Source: Diplocarpon mali (taxonomy: Eukaryota > Ascomycota > Leotiomycetes > Helotiales > Drepanopezizaceae). From it: a stretch of DNA of 32,170 bases. The translations under genes were made by a program, and so were the position numbers. Positions 10,824-18,889 of this stretch are shown here, in pieces. Below the pieces are notes generated by a model. The model made no database searches, was not told the origin of the DNA, and was given only the letters and a program-made list of their open reading frames with translations. The number at the start of each line of letters is the position of its first letter. Position 1 is the first letter of the stretch. The DNA lies in contig JAENRP010000299.1 in the NCBI GenBank assembly GCA_024741835.1, positions 10,130 through 42,299 of the forward strand. Reading direction: 5' to 3'.

Positions 10824-11249
10824 TTTCTATAATATTACCTTTGAAATAATATAAAGTCTATCTTTGATTTTAGCTTTAAAGATCACTTTATAGTTATTAT
10901 TTATAAATTATATAAATTGATTATTAAAAACTCTTATATAATTTAACTTTATATAGATCTTATAGCTAAATAAAAGATTAATACTTAGGCTAGGTATAAG
11001 GAGAACATTTTATAAAAGGAAAGAAACGCTAGCGATATTCATCTCTACTATACTTATTAAGTTTGTATATAACCTTTTACTACTAACTTTAATAGAGCGC
11101 CTTTTTATTTTAATAAGCAGGCCTTTAAATAGGTAAGGTTTATTAGTTATATATGCTATATAACTAGTATTACTATACCAATTAAATTCAAAGATCTTAT
11201 AAAGATCGGCTTTTAAAATATAAGCATTTTTATTATAATTATTATCTGA

Positions 11250-12330
11250 ATTATTAGAAGTAGATTTAGGTTTAGATAACCTACTATTATTATTAGAGGT
11301 ATTTGCTAAAGTTTTGGCTAAATAGCCTTTTCCTTTGCCTTTCTTTAGTAGTTATAGCCTTTGGTAGGATAAGGGCAGTTTGCTTCTTGACTTTTGCTTC
11401 AATTGCTTTTTAATATTAAAGCTGGCAATTATATCAATCAGTTGCCTTCTAACTTTATAATTAGTAATATTATAAGTACTATTATAGAAGTAGTATCCCT
11501 AATAAGCTCAAGGGCTCGTCCTGCGCTCCTTCCTCTTCTTAGGCTTATTATTGCCCTATAATGCAGCATTTGCCGATTTAAAGCGTCCTTCGAGGTCTTG
11601 CTTAATAGTCCGAAGGAGGTCGATCTTCTTATAGATCTTAAGGTTAGGTTAGACGAAAAGAGATTGTTTCGCAATAGTAAACTTAGAAAGGAGGCTATTA
11701 AGTAGGAAACTAAAAAGCTGAGTTTCTTTAAAAGTCATAGCTATCTTAGGATCTGCGGCTCTTACTCTCCTTTTCGCTTTATATAGTATAGATTAAGCAG
11801 AGTCTATATTTATATTTATATCTTTACTATCTTTATCTTTTCTATATTAAAATGAAGTAATCTGCTATAGTAGATGCTAAGTATTAAGGGCAGTTGTTTA
11901 AGAGTATTTTACCTTTAAAGTATCTTATCTTATCTTTGCATTATTATAAACTCGAATAAAATCTTAGTCTTTATTACTTAAACTTCTATTAATCTTAAGC
12001 TTACATTTAGCTAAGGCCAGCTTATACTCCTTCTCCTTTTCTATATTTAAAATCTACCTTTGGAATTCTCGGTTATTATCTATTAAAGCTCTTAGGCTAA
12101 GCTTATTTAATATATTTAGCAAATCCTTAGCAGTTATATTAGCTATTGAAGTAGAAGTAAACAAATCGGTAGAGGGAGTATAGAGGGCTATTCTTGCGTA
12201 TTTAATAAGTGTCTTTTAAATTGCTATTTCAATGCCTTTACTTTTAAAGTAAAGCTCTAAATCGTCGAACTATTATTGCCAGTTCTTTCGAGAGAGTTAG
12301 AGGTCTCTAAGTCTGGTGTTTTAATCGGAA
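11250..12330 (-). pseudogene. Copia element gag remnant
   Basis: On the minus strand the N-terminal part at about 12,210-12,310 reads L-T-L-S-R-K-N-W-x-x-x-F-D-D-L-E-L-Y-F-K-S-K-G-I, with stops at Gln-like positions. This is the standard L-x-x-x-N-(Y/W)-x-x-W-x-x-x-(L/M) opening of copia Gag. Near 11,330-11,390 a C-P-Y-P-T-K-G-Y segment may be a decayed zinc knuckle. The whole is non-functional. Confidence 0.65.
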
Positions 12331-12501
12331 TCGAAAGCTATTGCTGTTTCGAATAGAATTGCATTTAAAATCAAATAAATTAAATAGTTAAAGGCACTCC
12401 TCCTATTGAAAAGTTGAAATGATTAAATAGCAGGTATTATAGAAGTATTAAATAGGGAAGAAGTCCTCTTATCGAAAAGGGTTTTTTAGGCTATAACGCA
12501 G

Positions 12502-12629
12502 GGAATCATACCTCTTATAAAATATAGTAAAGCAAGGAATTATACCTCTTATAGTACTAAAGGGGTTATAAAGTAAGGAATTATACCTCTTGCAATATAG
12601 GTTGGCTAAATAGGGAATCATACCTTTTA
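12502..12629. repeat. Four short direct repeats in the copia 5' leader
   Basis: GGAATYATACCTYTT occurs at 12,502, 12,536, 12,577 and 12,614 (spacing 34, 41 and 37). In element sense these lie in the untranslated leader between the primer-binding site and gag. The conserved core sits in otherwise variable spacers. A packaging, promoter or tandem-duplication origin is possible and cannot be told apart here. Confidence 0.7.
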
Positions 12630-12737
12630 TTCGCCGATTGCTCGCCTTTTACTATAAGTCTTATTCAACTTCCTACTAATAGTTGCAGCGCAAGTGCTTT
12701 CTAAGGGAAGTTAATAATCTATTATCGGTCTATCTAA

Positions 12738-12748
12738 GGCTTATAACC
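12738..12748 (-). promoter_or_regulatory. Primer-binding site, initiator-tRNA-Met half-molecule type
   Basis: Immediately after the 5' LTR (minus strand) comes GGTTATAAGCC. The anticodon arm of eukaryotic initiator tRNA-Met contains GGCUCAUAACC, whose complement is GGTTATGAGCC. The element matches it at 10 of 11 positions, and the one difference is a TpG to TpA change, as RIP would make. Copia-type elements are known to prime from an anticodon-loop half of tRNA-iMet rather than its 3' end, so this fits the family. Confidence 0.75.
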
Positions 12749-12943
12749 TATTAAGCTTAAGTAAGTCGGCGCAGTAGGTATAAGAAACTTCTAAAGGTCG
12801 ATAGTCGATATATTAGTAAGAGTTAAGGAAGGAAGGTTACCCCTTTCTTCCCTATAGCTATATACGTGTTAATATCCTACTGATTAAGCAGTAGGGTCAT
12901 ATGATAATACATTAGAGTGATAGCTGTATCACCTATCTCAATA
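12749..12943 (-). repeat. Copia element LTR, right copy (5' LTR in element sense)
   Basis: This is the 195-bp partner of 6,757-6,951. It begins TATTAAG and ends CTCAATA, and keeps C or G at several sites where the left copy has T or A, and the reverse at others. Both copies were therefore mutated independently after insertion. Confidence 0.93.
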
Positions 12944-12948
12944 TGGTT
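12944..12948. repeat. Target-site duplication, right copy (TGGTT)
   Basis: Identical to 6,752-6,756 and directly abutting the right LTR. Confidence 0.88.
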
Positions 12949-13290
12949 ATTGCATTATATAGCAATAAAAAGGCGCTAAAGTGGCAATCCTATATAATGC
13001 TTTCATATTCTCAAAGTCATAACGCAATTATAAGATATATAAACGCAAGTTATATGCAATTATAGAATTCAATCGCAAGTTCGACTATATATTCTAAGGA
13101 CCGATTATAGCAACTATCTTTACTAACTATTAGCTATTAACCTACTTTCTAAAGTCATCTAGCATCAAAGGCATTTACGTAAGGTAGGCCTTTAAGTTGC
13201 ATCAGTTGAATATCAAGATACGCTAGATCCTAGGTTTTAAGAATAAGGTGGCCAACGCCCTCTTTAAAACTATCTTCCTAAATCCAGATA
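12949..13290 (+). pseudogene. Gypsy RNase H remnant, 3' half
   Basis: The RNase H frame resumes after the copia insertion: F-I-F-S-K-S (about 13,000-13,020), Y-K-R-K-L-Y-A-I-I-E-F (about 13,040-13,072) and L-L-T-Y-F-L-K-S-S-S-I-K-G (about 13,136-13,175). These correspond to the S-x-x-L...E-(K/R)-E-L-x-A-I-(V/I) and H-x-x-L-x-Y-F-L motifs of gypsy RNase H. It ends near an A-N-A-L motif (about 13,252), the position of the usual A-D-A-L-S-R. Several stops are present. Confidence 0.8.
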
Positions 13291-13559
13291 GAGACTCCGA
13301 TTATCTTAACGACTTTAGCCACCTTAATCTATCTAATGCTAAACTAAAGTAGGTCTGAAAGGATAAGAAGAATAGTTATAAAGAGCTAGTAAGATAAGTC
13401 GGCGAACTACTTTATAATAAAGAATTACGCTATATAATACTAAGAGAGTCCCTAGCTGTTTTACTAAATATATCATCCTTTATAGCTAGACTATATTAAG
13501 CTGACCCTATATATATTAAATAGTCAAAATCCAAGCATTTTCCAACTATCTTACAATCT

Positions 13560-14640
13560 TTCGCATTAGAGGCTATCCGGCGAAGTTTCCTGCTACAATC
13601 TAAATATTGCGTATGCGAGTAGTACTTAGAGATTGCCAGCTTCCTAATCTCATCCGAATACTTAGATTAATGCGTTATAAGGATATAGAGAGCTGCCTTT
13701 TATAAAAGACTAAACTGGTATAGCACCAACTCTTAAGGCGTTTTATATATATAGATCAAAGGCGCTATAAAGCGCTGCATCCTACCTAGCGAAGTATCAA
13801 CTGTTCTAATAGCTACCTACGATAATAGTAGTCACTTTTGGACCGCTATTACTATACGTAAAATAACTAAGGTCTACTAGCCTAGTATAGCGAAGGATAT
13901 AAGGGACTATATACTCGGCTATCTACGCTACGCTTAGTATAACATAGCTCGGCGTACCTAGACTCTTACTAAAGTTATAGTTTCTAATATTATAAAGTTA
14001 CTTAGCGCCGATTAGATTAGTCCTTTTCCAGATTTCAACCGACCTAATAGAGTTCGGTAGATCCTGCTAATTATTAATTACTTCTCCTACTATACGTAGG
14101 CTAAAGCGTTTAATACTAATAATTTAGCTGCAGTCATTTCCTTCCTATCTAATATATTTAATATATATAGCATCCTAATTAATATATATACTAATCCTAG
14201 ACCTTATTTTAAGGCAGAAGTAATTAAATAGGCACAAACACAAGGCACAATCTGAACTACGTCGCTATCTAAAGCTAAGAAAGCTATAGGAATAATCGAG
14301 AAAGCAGTAGATATATTCTAATAAGTCCTAAAAAAGACTTACCCTATACTACAATAGTAGCTAGAGTAGCTAAATCGAGCACTCTACAACTTTAATAACC
14401 GTTATATCGCCTATCTTAGCTATAGTCCATTTGAGATTCTTCTTAGCTTTGATAGCTCTAATATAGTTAGTTAGCAGTTTCTACCACTTTAGCGTTAATC
14501 ATTAGCTGCAATAATCAGTGATCTAAAGAGTGGAGTAGAGAGTGCACTACCTAGTACTAAGGACTATGCCGATCTTATAATCGATCATATAGTTAAGAGA
14601 TAAGAAGTCCGAGAGGTCATTAACGCTAGGTCTAATCTTA
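13560..14640 (+). pseudogene. Gypsy element integrase remnant
   Basis: The zinc-binding end shows N-S-S-H-F (His codon at 13,833-13,835) and later G-Y-L-R-Y-A, where the two expected Cys have become Tyr (TGY to TAY). The catalytic core has A-D-stop-I-S-P-F-P (Asp codon 14,020-14,022) and I-Y-T-N-P-R-P-Y-F-K-A-E near 14,180-14,220 (the second Asp is now Asn). I-I-E-K-A contains the probable Glu (14,298-14,300). The D-D-E spacing and flanking sequence match Ty3/gypsy integrases. Sequence beyond 14,640 encodes the C-terminal part. Confidence 0.8.
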
Positions 14641-15140
14641 CCCGCTAGCGTACGAAAGAGCGCTATAACTTAAGGGTTCATCTAAATAAGACATTAATTC
14701 CAGGCTAATTAGTAATATTATTCGATAAGAGGCAGTTAGGCAAGAAATTGCAGGCTGCATAGCGTAGACCATTCGTTATTATCGATTACACTAGCAAGAT
14801 AAGGAGATTATATACCCTACGCTAAATCGATAGTACTAATATACAAGGTCATTTTTATAGCAATTACTTAAAAGCGTTTCGATTGCAAGAAGGCTACCTA
14901 ATTATATCAAACGAATAGGAACTTCCTATATTCTAAAATATTCGATTAGGTAATACGGCCTTTAAATTGCCAAAAGCAGTGCGTTCGATTACTAAGGCTT
15001 ATTAGATATAAGATTATTAGAAACTCAGATCTAGGCGGTTTTCCTACGATAGTTGCGCTATTCCCGTAGGACAGTTATTACCAGCTAATTGTAATATACG
15101 CGTTTTTATTCGCCCTTCTCAATTATAGAGTATAGATTAA
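14641..15140 (+). pseudogene. Gypsy polyprotein C-terminal remnant
   Basis: Continuing the integrase frame, about 14,700-14,900 reads L-V-I-L-F-D-K-R-Q-L-G-K-K-L, later R-R-P-F-V-I-I-D-Y and L-Y-T-L-R, then G-H-F-Y-S-N-Y-L-K-A-F. This is the G-P-(F/Y)-x-(I/V) module found after the integrase core of gypsy elements. It fades out near 15,135. No chromodomain could be recognised. Confidence 0.6.
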
Positions 15141-15247
15141 TACTAATAATAGAGTCACTGAATTCTAGTGTCTTCATAGCTATATCTAAATAGAAGATAA
15201 GATATATGCTATAAGCTATCCTTTATTTATTTTACTAGCCAAGTGGG

Positions 15248-15545
15248 GTATAGACCAGAGGTCTAGTATATATAGCCTATTATAAGATATAAGTTATAAT
15301 CGGTCTATTATTCTTTGCTTATTTTCGTATACTAGTTGCTTTTATAACTAGCTAATGTAGTAGTTAGCACTAGGTCACTCAAGGGGCTTCGTGCGTACCA
15401 GGGGGAGTAAACACCTTCCGGAATGGAAAGGGTAGTATTAGTCAGCCCTTAGGGTGCCTTAGGCACCTAGATGTACTATAAATATCTTCCCTCAGAGTCT
15501 ACTCCTCCGAGTCTAATACAACTCCCTATCACACCAGTTATTTAC
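15248..15545 (+). repeat. Probable 3' LTR of the gypsy element
   Basis: AAGTGGGG (15,240-15,247) looks like a polypurine tract and is followed by TATAGACC, a RIP-altered TG start. Sequence with a TATA-like ACTATAAATA (15,475-15,484) and a CT-rich segment then runs to ATTTAC at about 15,545, where GC-rich DNA begins abruptly. An alternative start is TGTAGTAG at 15,355. The last 190 bp are much less AT-rich than the rest. No second copy was seen in the window, so the LTR call rests on position and these marks only. Confidence 0.45.
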
Positions 15546-16478
15546 GGCGGGTAGACCGGGGCTGGGGGAGCTCCTCGGCCGGGTGGGACCGAGGGGTCGG
15601 GCCGAGGCGGCGGGCGGAGGTGATTGCTTTTCGCTGGCCCGACCGTCGCCTCCCTCGACTCGGCGAGAGCGCGTGTGGGCGGGGGGGAGGAGTTATCGGC
15701 CCGACGAGCGGGTGGTGGTGGTGGTGATGGTGGTGTTTTTGGGGGGGTGCTCTCTCCTGGGTCTGCGGCGTCGGGTCTGTCTGTATGTGGACGGCCCGGT
15801 CACCGTGTGGCAGAGGGCGGCGGCCCGAGAAGTGGAACTCGGCGAAATCAAGCTCCCTCTCGTGCTCTGGGCTGTCGGCGGGGTCTGCTCCAGCAATATA
15901 CCTTGATCTACGGGTCTGCGCCGCGGGATTCTTACGGGGGGGAGGTGAGCAGAGAGCTGGTCGACTCGGGAGGTCGGGGTGATGGGAGAGTTGATGTGTC
16001 GCATTTCTTCTCGCGCGGACGGGAAATGCGGGGAACGCCGATCACGTCAGCTGGGAATCTATTCCCCCCGCTCCCTCCTCCCAGTCGGCGCCAGAGGAGG
16101 TGGGCAGCGCGCAGCGAGTGATGTGGGAGATGGGAGCGGAGGGTGGGAGTGGAGGGTGGGAGTGGAGGGTGAGAGCGCTTCGAGATACCGGTTTGTTCGA
16201 CTCGGCGCATACCGAGTGGGATGCATGTTGCTTCGAGAGGGGGGGGGCGAGTTCGAGGGCTCTTCTACCGAGGGATGGTGTGCTCCCTTGCCTGCAGTGT
16301 CGTAGAGAGCGCCTGTTCTCTGAGACAGGACGGTATCATGTCGTGGGATTCTCATGGAGGGTTCTGTTCTGTCGTATCTGCTCTCGTGACCTGGGGTGGT
16401 GCGTGGTCACGGGCTGGTATTATGGTCTTACATGACGGGCTCACACGATACGCGACTGGAGACGTTGGTATGATGCGC

Positions 16479-16590
16479 GACTATACGCGGTTCACTTTAT
16501 CCGGGACTATATACGGCTCACTTTATCCGGGACTATACACGGCTCACTTTATACGCGACTATACTCGCTTCACTTCATCCGCGACCATAT
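16479..16590. repeat. 26-bp tandem repeat, about 4.3 copies
   Basis: Units begin with GACTATA (GACCATA in the last) at 16,479, 16,505, 16,531, 16,557 and 16,583, exactly 26 bp apart. The conserved parts are GACTATA and TTCACTTTAT/CTCACTTTAT, with variation between. The repeat is much less GC-rich than its surroundings and is not explained by any gene. Confidence 0.9.
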
Positions 16591-16922
16591 CATACGGTAT
16601 CGCATAGTCAGTTTCCCGAGCCTAGTCTTGCGCGAGTGTGTTGGGTATAAGATCGACTCGTATTACGCCCCTCTCCATGTGATCCTCTCGCATGTTAGCG
16701 TGGTAGAGATGGGATGATGCCGTGACCGCGTGCGATCGTCTCCAACCCATGTCCTCCGCTCGTCCCGAGTCGAACGAGGCAGGCCCGCGCAGCCATGGCT
16801 CGACCGGCGGATGCAGCGCGATGTCATATCGTGTCATGACTCGGCCCATCGCGCCCGTTCGGATCTGCGATCTGGGCAAGGGGGGGGGGGGCTCGGTGGG
16901 CTGGCTTCTTGATCTTGGGTGC

Positions 16923-16947
16923 GGCGTACGGCGTACGGCGTACGGCG
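16923..16947. repeat. 7-bp tandem repeat (GGCGTAC)n
   Basis: Three perfect GGCGTAC units are followed by a partial GGCG. It is a simple sequence in the GC-rich upstream region. Confidence 0.85.
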
Positions 16948-17170
16948 GCTATGGGAAAGAATTGGAGACTTGGATCTGGTCGGCCGGAGATGCACTGCAG
17001 CTCTGGCTCGCGGGAAGGGAGGAAGGGAGGTTCGAGATGGGGGCGATGGCCGGTCGACGCTCTCCGGTCGAGGGGGGGGGGCACTGGATGTGAGTTGGGC
17101 CCGGTCACTCGTCGGTGCCGCGTATCTGCTCCGACCCGAGGGCGGACGAGCGACGGGACGGCCTCGGGGC

Positions 17171-17218
17171 CGACGTCTTCGCGGCCCGACGTCTTCTCGG
17201 CCCGACGCCTTCTCGGCC
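17171..17218. repeat. 16-bp tandem repeat, three copies
   Basis: Three units of CGACGTCTTCTCGGCC form, starting at 17,171, 17,187 and 17,203, with one substitution each in the first and third. The first two copies carry GACGTC, a short palindrome similar to a CRE-type core, but no function can be claimed. Confidence 0.85.
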
Positions 17219-17586
17219 CTCCCTGACCTGCGGGCCTGTTTTCCGCAGCTCCCCTCCCGGCCCCCCTTCGCCGACTCGCCCTGACGCGTCCCGGGTCACC
17301 ATCCACGGCCGGCTTTCGGTTGCGCGGCCAGATAACGGGAACCTCGCTCCGGAGTCCGGCCGCCGACCACCGACCACCGACCGTGCCGGACATCTCTCTC
17401 CTCTCGCGGCACCGTCCAGCTCCGGCTCCCGCTCGGGGAACCCAGAACCGGCTGGTCCCGGCTGATCGCGGTTCAGCTCAAAGTCGGCCCGGTTGCCTTG
17501 CCTTTCCCTCCCTCCCTCCCGGCGCGGCTGGCGGGGGAATATCTGCCTCGTCTCGCTTCGACCGTCACGGCTCGCCCGTCTCCTAT

Positions 17587-17614
17587 CCACCCTCCACCCT
17601 CCACCCTTCACCCT
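17587..17614. repeat. 7-bp pyrimidine-rich tandem repeat (CCACCCT)n
   Basis: Four CCACCCT-type units, the last starting TC, lie in a strongly C/T-rich stretch of the upstream region. Confidence 0.8.
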
Positions 17615-18087
17615 CCATCCACCCCGCCATGCAGGATCCACGAAGCCCTCCCCGACTCTGATCTACCCCGGAAGGTCCAGATGCCAAGTCGTGCCCCGTG
17701 TCGTGCGGGTAATGCGGGTGGAGGGCAGCACCCGGGGACACCCAGCTTTCCTCGGGCCGGGAGCGGGAAAATCGGTCGACCGAGGCAAGATGGGAGGAAG
17801 GCCACCACACGGGAGGAGGCGGAGGAGAGGGCGGCTCGCGCGGGATTCGACGGCAGCGAGAGGGCGTCCCGGTCGAGGACAGGCCGGCGCAGCGCCTTGG
17901 GCTCGACCGCGGTCATGTGATCCCCTCTAGAGTGTTATCCGAGCAGCAGACGGACATTTCTCCTCCAGTTTCCTCCAGGACACTCCATTTCCAAGGATCC
18001 CGTCGACCCGTCTCGCCAATCGACGGTGATGGCTGGGCAAGACCTGAAATGATGGCCGTATCTATTATCTATCGCCAGGGAGAGCCC

Positions 18088-18289
18088 NNNNNNNNNNNNN
18101 NNNNNNNNNNNNNNNNNNNNNNNNNNNNNNNNNNNNNNNNNNNNNNNNNNNNNNNNNNNNNNNNNNNNNNNNNNNNNNNNNNNNNNNNNNNNNNNNNNNN
18201 NNNNNNNNNNNNNNNNNNNNNNNNNNNNNNNNNNNNNNNNNNNNNNNNNNNNNNNNNNNNNNNNNNNNNNNNNNNNNNNNNNNNNNNNN
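18088..18289. other. Assembly gap (202 N)
   Basis: A run of N of 202 bases lies 600 bp upstream of the kinase start codon. Flanking sequence on both sides is GC-rich and non-repetitive by eye. Anything inside, including a further 5' exon or transcription start, is unknown. Apparent open frames crossing the gap are artefacts. Confidence 0.98.
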
Positions 18290-18536
18290 CGATACCTACT
18301 CGATATCGGCCTCCGCCTAGACCTCCGTACAAATCAGATCCCAATCCAAAGCAACTCTCTTCCTCTTCCGCAAGTGACTCGCCAGCGCTGCATCGCGACC
18401 GTCCGGTAGACATGGGCAGCACATCGCCACCCACCCTTCAAGACGTCCCTAGTCACTCTACCCGAACGTGACTTCGAGTGCTTCCTTCCCCCTGCCCTCT
18501 GCCGCCCCAATTCGCGCCTCAGGCTGCAATCCTCCC

Positions 18537-18632
18537 CACCACAACCACAACCACAACCACACCACTCCGCTCCACACCACACCTCACCACACCACCACCA
18601 CTACCACCGCCGCCGCCGCCGCCGCCGCCGCC
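18537..18632. repeat. Low-complexity CA/CCA and (CCG)n microsatellites
   Basis: An ACCACA/AACCAC run (about 18,537-18,600) is followed by about eight CCG triplets ending near 18,632. They lie in the probable promoter or 5' leader of the kinase gene. They can be read as poly-Pro or poly-Ala but precede the start codon, and a stop separates them from the kinase frame. Confidence 0.8.
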
Positions 18633-18805
18633 AACCGTATCTCCTCCTCATCACTTGCTCCACCCGCAAACCCCCCCAAGAGCCCACTAGTCTCTCGACG
18701 CTCTCCACCAACCACCTCACCTTACATCTCACGATACCCGCCTCCTCTTCTACTTCACTTCTCCCCCCCCCTCTCCTTTTCACGCCATTGACGACGATAC
18801 CCGAC

Positions 18806-18823
18806 ATGCCTCCCTCGTACTGA
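18806..18823 (+). CDS. Short upstream ORF in the kinase leader (MPPSY)
   Basis: ATG at 18,806 is followed by four sense codons and TGA at 18,821-18,823. It lies 66 bp before the kinase ATG and in the same frame. A second upstream ATG at 18,856 opens a different frame that overlaps the kinase start and, after splicing, would end shortly inside exon 2. If both lie in the transcript they would be expected to lower kinase translation. The transcription start is not known, so this is a possibility only. Confidence 0.35.
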   Translation: MPPSY

Positions 18824-18889
18824 CTACCACCCTGCGCCGTCACTCCTCCCCAAACATGTCACGATTCGCCTTGCTGCTGCACCTCAACA

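Larger units (their letters stand above)
6757..12943 (-). mobile_element. Full-length Ty1/copia-type LTR retrotransposon, minus strand, RIP-decayed
   Basis: Two directly repeated 195-bp LTRs bound the element. It is flanked by TGGTT duplications, 6,187 bp overall. Read on the minus strand, it has a 5' LTR (12,749-12,943), a primer-binding site touching the LTR (12,738-12,748) and a gag remnant (about 11,250-12,330). Next are a peptide-repeat array (10,360-10,823), pre-integrase/integrase (about 9,400-10,240), reverse transcriptase (about 7,900-8,860), RNase H (about 7,440-7,770), a purine-rich tract (6,952-6,960) and the 3' LTR (6,757-6,951). Integrase preceding RT is diagnostic of Ty1/copia. 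All domains contain stops. It inserted into the gypsy RNase H region, so it is the younger element. Confidence 0.92.
2800..15545 (+). mobile_element. Ty3/gypsy-type LTR retrotransposon, RIP-decayed, split by a copia insertion
   Basis: Plus-strand remnants occur in the canonical order gag (about 2,855-3,330), aspartic protease (about 4,530-4,860), reverse transcriptase (about 5,690-6,640), RNase H (6,640-6,756 continuing at 12,944-13,290) and integrase (about 13,560-14,640). Integrase after RNase H places it with the Ty3/gypsy type. All frames carry many TAG/TAA codons, mostly where Gln or Trp is expected, as RIP produces. The coding parts are split by a 6.19-kb copia-type element and its 5-bp target duplication. 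A likely 3' LTR lies at the right end, but I could not find its 5' partner. The left limit (about 2,800) is therefore uncertain and the element may be 5'-truncated. Confidence 0.85.
15546..18889. other. GC-rich, low-complexity intergenic region upstream of the kinase gene
   Basis: This is about 3.3 kb of GC-rich DNA containing many long overlapping open frames on both strands. None resembles a protein I know: the translations are Arg/Gly/Pro/Ser-rich in every frame, which is what GC-rich non-coding DNA gives by chance. It includes runs of 9-12 G (16,239-16,247; 16,880-16,891; 17,072-17,081), several short tandem repeats listed separately, and an assembly gap. From about 18,470 it becomes C/T-rich, as fungal promoters and 5' leaders often are. 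It probably contains the kinase promoter and leader. Confidence 0.6.

Noticed and set aside
10339..10854. 171-codon plus-strand ORF as a gene
   Set aside because: It is the antisense of the copia repeat array. Its apparent P-S-L-G-V repeats follow from the minisatellite.
15583..17930. Many 60-190-codon open frames on both strands upstream of the kinase
   Set aside because: They overlap each other in all frames, are Arg/Gly/Pro-rich, lack recognisable motifs and span tandem repeats. High GC alone explains the absence of stops.
17917..18471. Open frames running through the N gap
   Set aside because: The open reading is created by unknown bases and is not evidence of coding.
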